DNA of 64,000 nt from Heliocybe sulcata (taxonomy: Eukaryota; Basidiomycota; Agaricomycetes; Gloeophyllales; Gloeophyllaceae): contig ML213510.1 in the NCBI GenBank assembly GCA_004369045.1, positions 1,026,004 through 1,090,003 on the forward strand, read 5' to 3'. A program made the translations under genes and the position numbers. Shown one piece after another: positions 12,001 through 22,601 of this stretch. How positions within the stretch are numbered: the stretch's first letter is position 1; every line of letters starts with the position of its first letter. The notes under the pieces were generated by a model, which did not search any database, was not told the DNA's origin, and was given only the letters and a program-made list of their open reading frames with translations.

Positions 12001-12711
12001 TTACGAGCTTTTCGAGTTTGGACTCGGAGAGGACGGTAGATCCGTGGTCGTCGCGTATGACCGTCTGTGGTACAATAAGGGCAAGGTCTGCAGAGACTCG
12101 TCTGACGCCGGGTCCAGAATGCTTTCTACCCGAATCACTCGGGCGACAAACAGCTCTGACGCTACTCCATCCCCTGACCACTCGCTGCCTGCTTCTATTC
12201 TGGTTCCCGTCAGCACTTCTAGGTCGTGCAGTGGCCAGGAGGATATCATCTTGCACGACAATGCTCCGAGTGTTCCTTCGAGTATCGGGAGGCCTTCTTC
12301 CGTTAGGGTATGCGGCGCATCCTTGAATGGCTCTGGATGTAGGTCCACACGAGAGAACGCGACTGCCATCGACATTTGTGCCGCGGAAAGGACGTTTATG
12401 ACCATGTGGGCGGGATCTTGCGAATTGACAGACTTGAGGGCGGTCGCCATACGTGAGGGAAGTCGTAGAGAGAATGCAACGAGCGGATGTGGGTCCATCG
12501 ATATGGATGAGAATGACGAGAGGGTTGCCCCATGGAAATGGTCCTGAGTGCCCTTCAGACGCGACGTGACGACCGCGACCGGTTGTGCGGTGTCTCGCAG
12601 GAGAGCACGTAGTCTGCCTTGCGTGTTGGTCGTCGACGAGGACAAGAACCTTCTGCACCATGGTCCTGGTAGGGATAGGCTTCGCTTGAGCATAGACTTG
12701 CGGGTCAACAT
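12001..12711 (-). CDS. Flavin-reductase-like (FMN-binding split-barrel) protein, probably mitochondrial
   Basis: An intronless 236-residue frame. Residues about 35-200 match the flavin reductase-like fold: LLRDTAQPVAVVTS opens the barrel, then GATLSSFSSISMDPHPLVAFS contains the FMN-contacting segment, and HMVINVLSAAQMSMAVAFS follows. A late GALSCKM strand and SELFVARV complete the domain. The N-terminus (MLTRKSMLKRSLSLPGPWCRRFLSSS) is Arg/Ser-rich with no acidic residues, as in mitochondrial import signals. Fungal relatives are annotated as flavoprotein oxygenases; the substrate is unknown. It converges on POL1: its stop lies about 105 bp past the POL1 stop. It is divergent from the HD-domain gene, whose start is within about 150 bp. 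Confidence 0.88.
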   Translation of the reverse strand: MLTRKSMLKRSLSLPGPWCRRFLSSSTTNTQGRLRALLRDTAQPVAVVTSRLKGTQDHFHGATLSSFSSISMDPHPLVAFSLRLPSRMATALKSVNSQDPAHMVINVLSAAQMSMAVAFSRVDLHPEPFKDAPHTLTEEGLPILEGTLGALSCKMISSWPLHDLEVLTGTRIEAGSEWSGDGVASELFVARVIRVESILDPASDESLQTLPLLYHRRSYATTTDLPSSPSPNSKSS

Positions 12712-12863
12712 GACATACTAGGGAGAGCGGTGATTGGTTGAGGAGGAGAGAAACGTTATTTGGTCTTGTTAGATCTCAAAGCCTTTGCCCAGCACGCGCA
12801 AACACCTCTTCATCCCGCAATCTGAGATCTGGTGTGGCTTCGTGGAGGACCTCTTTGAAGGCA

Positions 12864-14002
12864 ATGGACAGCCGTACCAGCGCGACCAAACGCGTATTTC
12901 CTCCTCTTTATCGGTCATCAGGGGATGCGCCGAGCGACATGCTCGCCTTCTTCCACATTTTGGAGAGATTAAAGGTAAAGATATCCGTATAATAGCGCAG
13001 GATACTAATTGTTTCCTGCTATAGACGCAGAAGAGAACCGGATGGGTTGACCACGGTGTACGTGGCATACAATATGATCCTGTTTTTCGAAAGAGTAATG
13101 TGGGTTGTCACCCAGATCCCAGACGCTGAAAGGTCGGTCATGCACTCGGCTTCACTCTCATCTAGCTTGCAACACTCACAAGAGCAGTATTTCAGACCAC
13201 ATGTATCGGATGTCCATCCTTGCTATGTGCACATCCGACCAGAAACTGGATGTATCTAAGCAGGTCATACAGTACTGGATATCTTCCAACCACTGACCTT
13301 TTGCTCCTTGTCCTATCAAGGTGCGTTATGATGGCAGTTGTCCATGACCTTGCAGAAGCACAAGGTGAACTCTCCTCTTTAAGATCATATCCTATACTTG
13401 ATGCTAAAATGCAATTCAGTGGGAGACATATCTCCCAGGGAAGGCATCCCCAAGGCCGAGAAACGCAGACTTGAAGCGGTGAGCTCGCAATCTCCAGAAG
13501 AAGTCGAAGTGGAACTCATGCTCTCTCCAGGAAGCGATGCATAACTTTGTCCATGAGATGCTGCACAACAGTCCAGCCGCCCAACGGATCCATGCCCTGT
13601 GGCAGGTACCCGCATTTTCCTCCGCCGAAAGCACGACGCACATCAACTAATCAAACAACCTTTCAGGAATACGAAGAAGGTCTCTCTGAAGAAGCGCGAT
13701 TTGTCAAAGGTGCGTGGATGTCGACGACGAGACGACGAGACTGATACCCAGACCCAGATTTGGACCGGCTGGAGATGGCACTTCAAGGTAGACGACACTT
13801 CTTCTCTTGCTCCAGTAGACTCATAGACGATTGCTTAGCACGCGAATACGAGACCAGACATGCCCGAGACCTGCAAGGTTTCTTTGACAGTAGCGTACCG
13901 CATCTACGACACCCGGAGGTGCAGAAGTGGGGAAGCGATCTCATGGCACAACGCAGTGCCTCTCGAGCTGCGAGACTCGACGTAGAATCAAAAAGCAGCT
14001 AG
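12864..14002 (+). CDS. HD-domain 5'-deoxynucleotidase-like protein (HDDC2/YBR242W family)
   Basis: About eight exons with introns of about 50 nt. The spliced protein begins MLAFFHILERLK-TQKRTGWVDHG and continues through SISDHMYRMSILAM, which supplies the first metal-binding His, and VVHDLAEAQ-VGDI, which supplies the HD pair. A Glu/Asp-rich helix and DLDRLEMALQ follow, with the late Asp of the HD fold. Family members hydrolyse deoxynucleoside 5'-monophosphates and use divalent metals; that activity here is inferred from the family. The ATG at 12864 gives a short leader; an earlier in-frame ATG at 12738 would add 42 residues without conservation. The gene ends 60 bp from the convergent ATIC gene, so their 3' UTRs probably overlap. 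Confidence 0.9.
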
Positions 14003-14062
14003 ACTACGTTCATATACATTTTGTTCTTCTCTCAAGGAACCAACTGAACCCATACACCCAAC

Positions 14063-15704
14063 TTAATGGTGGAACAACCTCAACGACGTGTGCACAAACA
14101 CCATCCCATGCTCATCCGCCGCCTTCACGCACTCCTCATCCATCACACTCCCACTCGGCGCCGCAAGGTACCTCACCCCGCTCCTCCTCGCCCGATGCAC
14201 ATTATCCGGGAACGGGAAGAACGCATCACTCGAACACGCAACGCCCTCCATCCTCCCCGCCCACTCCTCCCTCTCCGCCTCGCTCAACTTCCCCGGCACA
14301 CTCTCAAACAGCCCCTCCCACTGCTCCCTCTCCCTCCCTTCCAGCCTCTCGCCCGTCACAAACAGATCAATCGCGTTCGCCTTGTCCGCGCGCTTGACGC
14401 CCTTCTTGAAGGGCAGCGCGAGCACGCGCGGGTGGTGCCGGAGCCACCACGCGTCCGCCTTGGCGCCCGCGAGGCGCGTGCAGTGGATGCGCGACTGCTG
14501 GCCCGCGCCGATCCCGACGAGCGCGCCGTGCTGCGCGTACGCAACGCTGTTGGACTGCGTGTATTTCAGCGCGAGAGTCGCGACGGTCAGGTCCGTGATA
14601 GCTGATTGCGAGAGCTGTGTGGGAAGGTGAGTTATGGGGAGAGGGGGGAAGAAGAGGGCGTACCTCTTTGTTCTGGGTGACGATGTTGGAGAAGAGGGAG
14701 GCGTCGATTTTGGCATCGTTGCGCTTTTGCTGCAGCGAGATGCCGTACACCTGCCTCGTCTCTGTGGTCGGAGGTGTGTAGGCAGGATCCATCTGTGCAC
14801 AACTTGTCAATGCCACTCCAATATAACTGCCGTTCATTCCAGCCTGACCTGGAGCACGCAGTACTTGCCGCCCTTCTTCTTGCTGAGAACATCAAGTGCT
14901 TCAGGCGCGTAGCCTGGGGCAATGATACCATCTGAGACCTCGCGCGAGATGATCTTGGCGGTAGCCAAGTCGCACGGCGCAGAGAGCGCAATAAAGTCGC
15001 CGAACGATGACATCCGATCAGCACCTATCTCCAACAGCTTCAGAGCGTTATATATGATGCTAATCAATGCCACTTACCCCGAGCACGAGCGTAAGCCGAA
15101 GCAACAGGCGTGAGCTGCTCCTTCAAATCGTCAACGCCGTAGACCTTTTTCTCTGTGTCGTCCAGAGCGATCCCAACAGCTGCCCCAGCCGGCGAGACGT
15201 GCTTGAACGACGCCGCCGCCGGGATACCCAACGCCTCCTGCAGCTCCTTCACGAGCGCCCACGAGTTCAGCGCGTCCAGGAGGTTGATGTAGCCCGGCGA
15301 GCCACACAGCACTAAGCAATAAATCAGTAAAAGGAACGCCCCGCATCCACGGTGGATTGGAAAGATCCTCTTTACCTTTAAACGGCAACTCGCCTTCCGC
15401 GACAAACGCCTGTGCAGGCTTCTGATGCGGGTTCGCGCCGTACCGCAACGGCATCCTCTGCACCGGCGCAACCCTCCTCTCTTCCGGCAGCTCGCTACTC
15501 GCATACTGCTCCCTGAAATACCCAGCAATCGCCTCATCATACCCCGCCGTCATCTCAAACGCCTTCAGCGCCAGCCCGCTCCGCACCGCCTGCCCCACAT
15601 CGCCCCGCCCCGCCTTCCACGCTTGCAGGAACGCGGGGTAGTCGGCGGGGTCGGAGAGGACGGAGACGCGCGCGTGGTTCTTGGCGGCCGCGCGCAGGAG
15701 CGTG

Positions 15705-15735
<31 letters not shown>

Positions 15736-16258
15736 CGGCGAGGGTGCAGGAGGGCTGGGAGATGGTGGAGGTGAAGGGGTAGAGGTTGCAGACGACGATG
15801 GCGATGGGGGAGATGGACTGCGCGGCGAGGTCCGCTTCGTCGGCGGGGGTGGCGCGCGCGAGGATGCCTGGATCATTCCATTTGAGGCTGGTTTGAAGGA
15901 AGATGGGTGGGAGTGGGTCACGTACCGCCGTGCACGGCTGGATGCAGGGTCTTGACGCGCCCGCCTAGCATTTCCGGGGCTTTGGTGATATCAGAGACAT
16001 CTCTACCGCAAAGCTCAGATCGCGTGTCACGCAGAACCTCACCAAGCAAAGCAGAATGCGTACTGGATCGCGATGCCCGCCTCTCTGATCTTCTTCGCCG
16101 TCCCTCCAGAGCCCAGGAGACGCACGCCGGCCGCCTCCAGCTCTTTCGCGAACTCGACGAGCCCGGTTTTGTCGTAGACGGACAGCAATGCTGTATACCC
16201 TTCTAGCTTCAGCTCACAAAGAGTTTGATAGTTGGGGCTTACCGATGGGTTGAGACAT
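14063..16258 (-). CDS. ADE17: Bifunctional AICAR transformylase / IMP cyclohydrolase (ATIC, PurH)
   Basis: Catalyses the last two steps of de novo purine synthesis: formylation of AICAR and ring closure to IMP. The first exon encodes only MSQPI and joins to [13 protein letters not shown], the cyclohydrolase start, which fixes the ATG at 16258. [11 protein letters not shown] and the ILARAT...NLYPF region complete the N-terminal domain. The transformylase half has [10 protein letters not shown], the catalytic [11 protein letters not shown] segment with its Lys-His pair, and near the end FPFPDNV and a PSGSVMD motif. About six short introns are present. Domain order and length (about 600 residues) fit a complete enzyme. 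The coding strand is strongly GC-rich from 14.2 to 15.9 kb, unlike POL1. Confidence 0.95.
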
Positions 16259-16549
16259 CCTGCCTGTGATGAAGGGTACTTGGTCGTTATCGGACAAGAC
16301 AAGCTCTCGCGTTGAATTTTTGGACCCACGTGGAGTGCATCGCCACCCCTCAGATCGCTTGCAAATCTCTTCGCTTCCCGTCTATTCACACCATCCCAAT
16401 CTCTGCAAACGCTAGCATTACAATGCTATGTACCAAAATCAAATACATGAAAGCTCGACAGTCCGCAGTACATCGACGCAAGTCCAAGGTCTCAGTCCAT
16501 AGTGTCCATATCACAAGCACTTCCTCTCTACCACGCACGGACCGCGCGC

Positions 16550-17824
16550 CTAGTCATACACACCCGCGTTCAGCATCTGGCGTAGCACGCGCGCAGGAGA
16601 CGGGGACACGAACCTCCTGAGCCCAAGCAGCTTCTTCAGCTTCGCGACCTCGGCCTCGCCCGCCTGCTCCGCGGCCTGCTTCAAGCCCGCCAACCCCCCG
16701 CCCGATGCGCTGGACGCGGTGGAAGACGCGGCGGTCGCGGTTGCGGTTGAGTTGCCGGCGGCAACGGAGTCGGAGCCGGCAGCAGTCGCAGTGGCAGCGG
16801 CAGCGGTGTCGGAACCAGCAGCAGTCGCGGTGGCAGCAGCGTCGGTGGCAGTCGAGTTGTCGCTGCCCTTGCCGTTCTTGCTGTTACCTTTCTTGCTGCC
16901 CTTGCCACTGGCAGCCGCCGTCTCAGTAGCAGCAGCGCTGTCCGTGGCAGTCGAGTTACTGCTGCTGCTGGCCGTAGCAGTCGAGTTGTTGCTGTCGTTG
17001 CCCTTGCCGTTCTTGTTGCTGTCACCCTTGCCGTTCTTGCTGCTGTTACCGCTCTTGTTGCCCTTTCCGTTCTTGCTGCCGTTACCAGCAGTAGCAGCGG
17101 AAGAGTCGGCGGTCACAGTGACAGTGACGGTAGCCGTGGCACCGGCAGCACCAGCGGCGCCGGTGTCAGTCTGGATGAGGATAAAGGTGAGATAGACTGG
17201 CACGCCGCTGGAAGGAGTGGCCACTGACCGAGTTCGAGCCACCAGCAGCAGCGGTAGAAGTAGAGTCTGCAGCGGAAGCAGTCGCCGCGCTGTCAGCGAC
17301 AGAGGCGGTCGCAGTTGAGTTGGCAGCAGAGCCGTTGTCGTTCTTGTTCTTGTTCTTGTTCTTGCCGCTCGACGAGGAGGCCGTCGCAGTGGCGTTGGCA
17401 GCAGAGCCGTTGTTGTTGTTGTTGTTCGACTTTCCGCCATTGTTCTTGCTGCTCTTCTTGCCCGTCAGGTCCGTTGCGAGCGGGCTGAGGGAAGCGTTGG
17501 CAGCTGTTGCGGTCTGACGGGGAAGATAAATGTTTGCTCCGAGACAATGAAGACAGAGGAGTGCTTACCGAGTTGGCAGAACCGGCGGAGCTCGCACTAG
17601 CCACGGCAGTGTCTGTGCTAGTGGAATTTGAGCCTCCAGCAGCGACGGTAGCAGTCTGAGTAGCGGAAGCGAGTTGAGTGTATAGTGTGCAGGAGACGGA
17701 TATGACAACGTACGGCGACAGCAGAGTCGGTAGCAGACGCACTAGCGCTTGCTTGGTCTCCCTGGATAGGAGCAGCAACAGCAAAGCCAGCGAGAGCGAG
17801 AACGAGCGCTTGACGGAACAACAT
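16550..17824 (-). CDS. Secreted low-complexity Ala/Ser/Thr/Asn-rich protein
   Basis: Four exons (17824-17714, 17655-17569, 17513-17229, 17170-16550) give 367 residues. A clear signal peptide (MLFRQALVLALAGFAVAAP) opens the protein. Residues about 25-320 are low complexity: repeated STATA/NSTAT blocks, runs of Asn and GKNKNK, and several SKNGKG copies. Many NST and NSS sequons and dense Ser/Thr suggest heavy N- and O-glycosylation in the wall. The last 48 residues are different: a charged, helix-like GLAGLKQAAEQAGEAEVAKLKK, then LLGLRRFVSPSPARV. All three introns are phase 0, and each downstream exon starts Thr-(Ala/Asp)-Thr. No enzyme motif and no GPI signal are seen. A TATA element lies about 240 bp upstream. 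Function unknown; a cell-wall or hyphal-surface protein is the most reasonable guess. Confidence 0.82.
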
Positions 17825-19037
17825 CGTGCAAAAGAGAGTAGAAAGTAGATCAAGTAGTGCTTGAGAAAATGAACCCGGGAAACCTCAGGCAGTCGTCGAA
17901 AGAGCGGGGTGCACTGCACGAAAAGAACGCGAGCTTCAGCGTAAGCAGACGGAAGGACGATCACAGATCGACGCTTCACAAGAAAGAGGCAGAGGGGAGG
18001 GAAACGAAAGAAGGGGAAACCTAGAAATCGGTCTGGAGAAACCCTGCCTAGGGCGCGGAGGACTTATATACGAGCCGCGCGAAACGGGGACGCTTCTAAG
18101 GCGATTGGCATGGCACCCGGGGGCTCGCGGGACCAGCGTTGGAGCGGGGCATATGATAGGCGTCTTTGCAATTGTGGATAGCACCCACGGCTATAACATT
18201 TTGTATGATCAACAGTTAGAATAAGGACGTCCTGGAAACGAGAATCATCGGCTGCTAAGGATAGCATTGACGTCTTCTGGGGTATTGGAGCAGCCCGCAG
18301 TTTGGTGTGCTCGGTCCTCTCGGTGGCGGCACAACGTCGACCGTAACAGCGGTGCCAAGTGATCGGGCGCAGTAAACATGATCCTGGTTGCCAGTCGGGA
18401 CCTGCTCAATGCGAGCAACTGGCCTCGACTCTGCCTGGACTGGCAAACGACATCTTTACAGAATTTAATGTTGCCGGCGTATAAAAGTCACTCGCTGAAC
18501 CGTCAAATGAATCATAAGTTGTTGCAGAGCGAAATGAAACACCGGCCATCCTTCGTGTCCCGACGGCTGGCGAGAATCCTGAGCTTAAAACCGAAAGGAA
18601 CCCGTCGGTATCGTTGAGGTGCTTCTGACTAGAAAACACGGACGTATATATCAGGCCTCGTAACCACCTTTATACATGGCGTCATATCACGGTAGAAAAC
18701 ACAATAGCCATCAAACTACGATATATCTGCACTGGCCTCTGACCTAAAGGAACGCCGTCTTCAAAGACACAGCGCCTGCGGTTCCAGCGGAGCTGCTTTG
18801 CCAAGGCAGAAATCGCTGCAGGCTATTCCTGTATAAGAGCCCGCGCAAAGCAAAGAATAGATTCCCCGCAATGCAGACGGGATGCGATACCCAGACATTG
18901 TACACAATTGTCCATAGACTTGTGATACATCTGGTCTGCCCACAAACTTGTAACACATCAACCAATCAGCCACCACTCCTCAGACCCTCACATCTACTCA
19001 CCTAGAGCTAACCCTTCACATCAGATCCGCACCGCCT
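17825..19037. other. Intergenic region with the promoter of the secreted protein
   Basis: About 1.2 kb without a supported gene. The proximal 200 bp next to the secreted-protein gene is purine-rich on the plus strand (pyrimidine-rich on the transcribed side), as in strong fungal promoters. A TATA element lies near 18064-18071. The rest (18.2-19.0 kb) has only short non-conserved frames. Confidence 0.5.
18064..18071 (-). promoter_or_regulatory. TATA box of the secreted-protein gene
   Basis: Reads GTATATAA on the minus strand, followed towards the gene by a long CT-rich tract. It is 240 bp upstream of the ATG, implying a 5' UTR of roughly 200 nt. Confidence 0.5.
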
Positions 19038-20800
19038 CTACACCTCCTCAATCCGACTATCCTCATCCTCATCCTCCACTTCCCGAATACCACTCCCACT
19101 CACCTCTTCTCCATCCCTCTCCGGGCCCTCGTCCCCCTTCAAAAGCACCACCAGCCTCTCCACCGCCTCCGCCACCTAAACACACATCAGCTTCCTCCTC
19201 AGCAACCAGACCAGATCACACGCACCTTATCAACCCCCTCAACCAAATGTGCCGCCCTCACAACCTCATAGACACCCCTCGCCCTACACGCCTCCCGCCC
19301 CCACCTAGTCGTACACAACAACAGCAGCGTCTCCACATGGATCAGCCTCAGCGCCGGATCGGGCTCGCGCTTTTTCGTCGGCGGGAGAAGTTGCAGCGCG
19401 GGCGGCAGCTTCTCCTGATCCTAAACATTCATCAACATCACGGACGTGTGAAGGGTCGGCCATCAGGAAAAAGACATTATCCTACAGCTGCCTACGGACC
19501 TATATAGGTCGTCATAGGCAGCCTGTAGGCACCCATAGCTCCATAGGATAATGCCTGTTTCCTAATGTCAGAGAGTAGCAGAGCGCACCTCGAGGTCAAA
19601 CTCTTCCGGGCCAGCGAGGGGCAGGAGGATATACGGCAATGCGTCCATACCCGGCGAGGGGACTGTCGAGGGTGGTACATGGACCAGCTCCGTTTCCGGG
19701 GCGAGCAGCGCGCGGTGGGCTGCGGCGTGGAATGCGCAGTTTCTGTGCACAGGCGCTCACAATCAGCTTGGTATTCAGAAGGAAAGGGAAGCGACGCACT
19801 TGATCGTAGAGGCGACGCCGCCGCGCCGGATCGTGTCCGGGTGCTCCGTGAACGCAAGCAGCTTCGCGAGGGGGTACTCGGGCTCTGTGCTGGTGCCCAG
19901 TGCGTCTTTTGGTCGAGGGGTAAGGAAAAACAGGCGGCCAGGTTGAGTCTAATGAGCGTTGTAGCGTACTTTGGCGCAAAAGCCAGGCGTAACGCACCAT
20001 CGAGACATTGGCAAACACACTCGCGAGAAAATGCAGCTGACTGCCCTCCGGCTTCTCGCTCTTTGCCTCGGTCTGCAGCCTCGCACTGAGAACGAACGCT
20101 TCGAGCAGCAGAGGCAGAGCAAGCACGTCCTTGTTCGTCCCCGTAGGATACGGCTCCGGCGCGGGGCACGACCCACATCGAGACTGAGTAGCGTAATACG
20201 CCCCCGGGACCGGGTAGTCCGCTACCACCGGCACCTTGAGCTCCACGAGCGTCTGCGCTACGCTTGGGGAGGCAGAGAGGTTCGAGAGGAGCATCGCTGC
20301 GAGGTCGGCGAGCACGGATTGGGGGTTCTACTGCGGTGGTCGGTCTGGGGAGCGGAGGGGGAGGGAGGGACATACGAGGATGTAGGAAGCGAGGAAGATG
20401 AGGAATGGGGCGTCGCTGAGCGGGGCGGCGAGAAGCGGAGAGTCGGAGAGGTTGATGAGGGCGCGGAAGGCGTCGTGCGCGGTTGTCTGTGAGCGAGATT
20501 GAGATTAAGCAGACGCACAGTCAAAGCAGAGAGAGTCTGCGTACTGTGGGCTCCCGGCATAGCAGCTTTAGATCTCTAATTGCGTCGTTGTCCTGCGTCT
20601 GCTGCAGCCCCGAGTTGGGGAGGAATATTTTGCGGTAGGGCGATTCTTTGGCGGTGTGGCCGAGGAGGTTGGCCAGGGCGATTTGGCGGACTTGGGGGTT
20701 GCGGTCGTGCAGAAAGGGCAGGAGCTGGTCATTTCCTCGTAGAACACCTGAGTTGAGGGCGAAAGGACTGAATACTGACCTCTCGCAGCTGGTCCTCCAT
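19038..20800 (-). CDS. HGH1: HGH1 family armadillo-like protein (eEF2 folding co-chaperone)
   Basis: The yeast homologue works with chaperones in folding translation elongation factor 2; the role here is inferred from the family. The short first exon encodes MEDQLRE and joins LLPFLHDRNPQVRQIALANL, the conserved start of the DUF383 domain; this junction fixes the ATG at 20800. AHDAFRALINLSDSPLL and LAAMLLSNLSASP are further helical repeats. The DUF384 part includes RRGGVASTIKNCAFH, then LPYILLPLAGPEEFD and LIHVETLLLL. The C-terminus is acidic. At least six introns are present. The intron at 19421-19588 is 168 nt, about three times the usual size, because of an inserted inverted-repeat element. 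The coding sequence appears intact around it. Confidence 0.92.
19457..19578. mobile_element. MITE-like inverted-repeat element inside an HGH1 intron
   Basis: A segment of about 120 bp bounded by imperfect terminal inverted repeats. The left end reads AGGAAAAAGACATTATCCTA and the right end, reverse-complemented, AGGAAACAGGCATTATCCTA: 17 of 20 match, and similarity continues a few bases outward. The middle contains CCTAC...GTAGG-type inverted pairs and a palindromic ACCTATATAGGT, so the whole element could fold back. No ORF. A target-site duplication could not be fixed by eye. It lies wholly within an intron, so HGH1 coding is unaffected. A non-autonomous DNA transposon is likely; superfamily unknown. 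Confidence 0.6.
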
Positions 20801-22601
20801 CGTGGGTAGCAATGAAGAGGTTACTTGCCACCTAGACGTCCCAGACTATGAGCCTCTAACAATAAATGGATGATATCCTTTAGAACAAGTTATGACTATA
20901 TACTATAATGAAATCGAAAGTATTCTACCATATTTATAGGCTACTGAGGCCAGTGCCTCTTCTCCTATGGCAGGAGGTGCACCTGTGATAGGCACTGTGA
21001 GTGGCATATACTAGATCGAAGCCTGGGGACTGTTTAGAGGTACTGGGATGGCTGGAATAGGCTAGTATACATCAAACATGATTGTAAAAGGTGCTATACC
21101 ATTATAATATTGCCTCATTATGTGTGTATCAGTAGCAGGAGGGGTACCAGACAGAAGTGATACCTGGAGATGCAGTGGATAAAAGATTCTGGGGTACTAA
21201 GTAAACCTAAAGGAGTATACTATGGTAGTATAAATACCAGAGCTAAAAGGTTCTGGATACTTACAAGGCTCACAAATACCCATGTACTCTACCTGCAGCT
21301 AGTGGACAAAGATAAATTCGTTCTGGAGTATATAGGATACATGTCTCAATATAAAGCTAGGTATATACAATAGAATCCATCCTCAGTATATATCATTTTT
21401 TCTGCATTTATTGCGCTTTCTTTCGACTTTCTAGGAGCCATTGTAGCGCATTTTTCCATATCCATATGTTTTTCCCACATATCCATTTCAGGTTACGGTA
21501 GCACCGCCACTGAAGCAACAATGCGCTTTATGTCGGCACCGCGGACACGCTGGATGGGACAGGCTGTGGATCACGTAAAGGCACTATTATAAAATTCTAT
21601 AGGCATTTTTCCGTATTTTATCTGTCCAACGGACAGTCTACACAGTCGACGTCGGGCGCGAGGTGTGGGTGGCCTAATTAGGCAACAGCGCCTGGCACCG
21701 TCGGCGACCGACGTCAATGCGTAGTGTGTTATAATATATAGTATGTCTACACTATAGTACTCTACAGCTAAGGGAACCCCTGCCCCGGTACCACCGCCGG
21801 TGTCAGCCCAGAGCGACTTTCAGCCTAGCTAGGCCCCAGGGACAGTTGCAACGGTAAGCCTAATTAGGCTCATAGTCTGGGACGTCTAGGTGTTACTTGC
21901 AGCTCTGGATGGATAATGATTATGATAATGAGCGGAGTTACGTACACATTCCCACGGGCTTGAGCTTCTGACTCTGGTATGTCGGCTATCATATATCAGG
22001 ATTCTGCATGGAGTGGAGAACTGTAAATGCTTGTGGAAGTGAGATTAATATTAGTATAAAGGTAGGTAGTGGATTTACTGCCTTCACCTACGCTACTACA
22101 ATGTCAGTCAAGTACAAAAGAGGGTCACGAGCCACTGCATCGATTTCTGATTTATTTCAGCACTCATAAGCCACTCTGATGAACATTTCAACACCTAGCT
22201 ATACTCACCAATTTTTATGCCTCATTTAGCTGGCAGATGCGGTTCATGCCTGCCGCTGCAGGAGAACAAGATCGCTTTCGATGGTATCGGAGTCTGAATA
22301 TGGGCGAATGCTCGGCAAATCCCGGTAAGAGCAGTGAGAGCATGCGAAATGCTATAAAGCTGAAACACATCGTGAAATACTATAGACGCGCTCAGACAAC
22401 TTAATAGCACTTAGGAAGGTATGAAAAAGGTCTCGGTATTTTTTGTAGCCAAAACAAGTGCTCGAGCAGTGGTCCAGATAATGAGCGGAGCTTCAATTTA
22501 CCGCATACTCTCGGATCCGAGGTACCTCCGTAGCAACTCCGCAGTGACCGCGCAGCGAGCTTGGGTCGTAGAGTCCCGGCGGCCACAAGCTGTTCGTCTC
22601 G
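20801..22601. other. AT-rich gene-free island with palindromic motifs
   Basis: A 1.8-kb stretch, markedly AT-rich from about 20850 to 21450 and around 21720-22200. A 67-codon AT-rich frame at 21170-21373 has no recognisable family. Between 21670 and 21870 the palindromes CCTAATTAGG (twice) and CCTAGCTAGG recur within 200 bp. No reverse transcriptase, transposase or helicase motif is visible. The composition and repeats suggest decayed mobile DNA. The SPT20 promoter must lie in the last few hundred bases. Confidence 0.5.

Noticed and set aside
12738-12863. Upstream ATG extension of the HD-domain protein
   Set aside because: Adds 42 Arg/Ser-rich residues not expected in the family and overlaps the promoter shared with the flavin reductase gene.
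21170-21373. 67-codon AT-rich frame in the 21-kb island
   Set aside because: No recognisable domain; AT-rich sequence gives such frames by chance, and no transposase or polymerase motif is visible.
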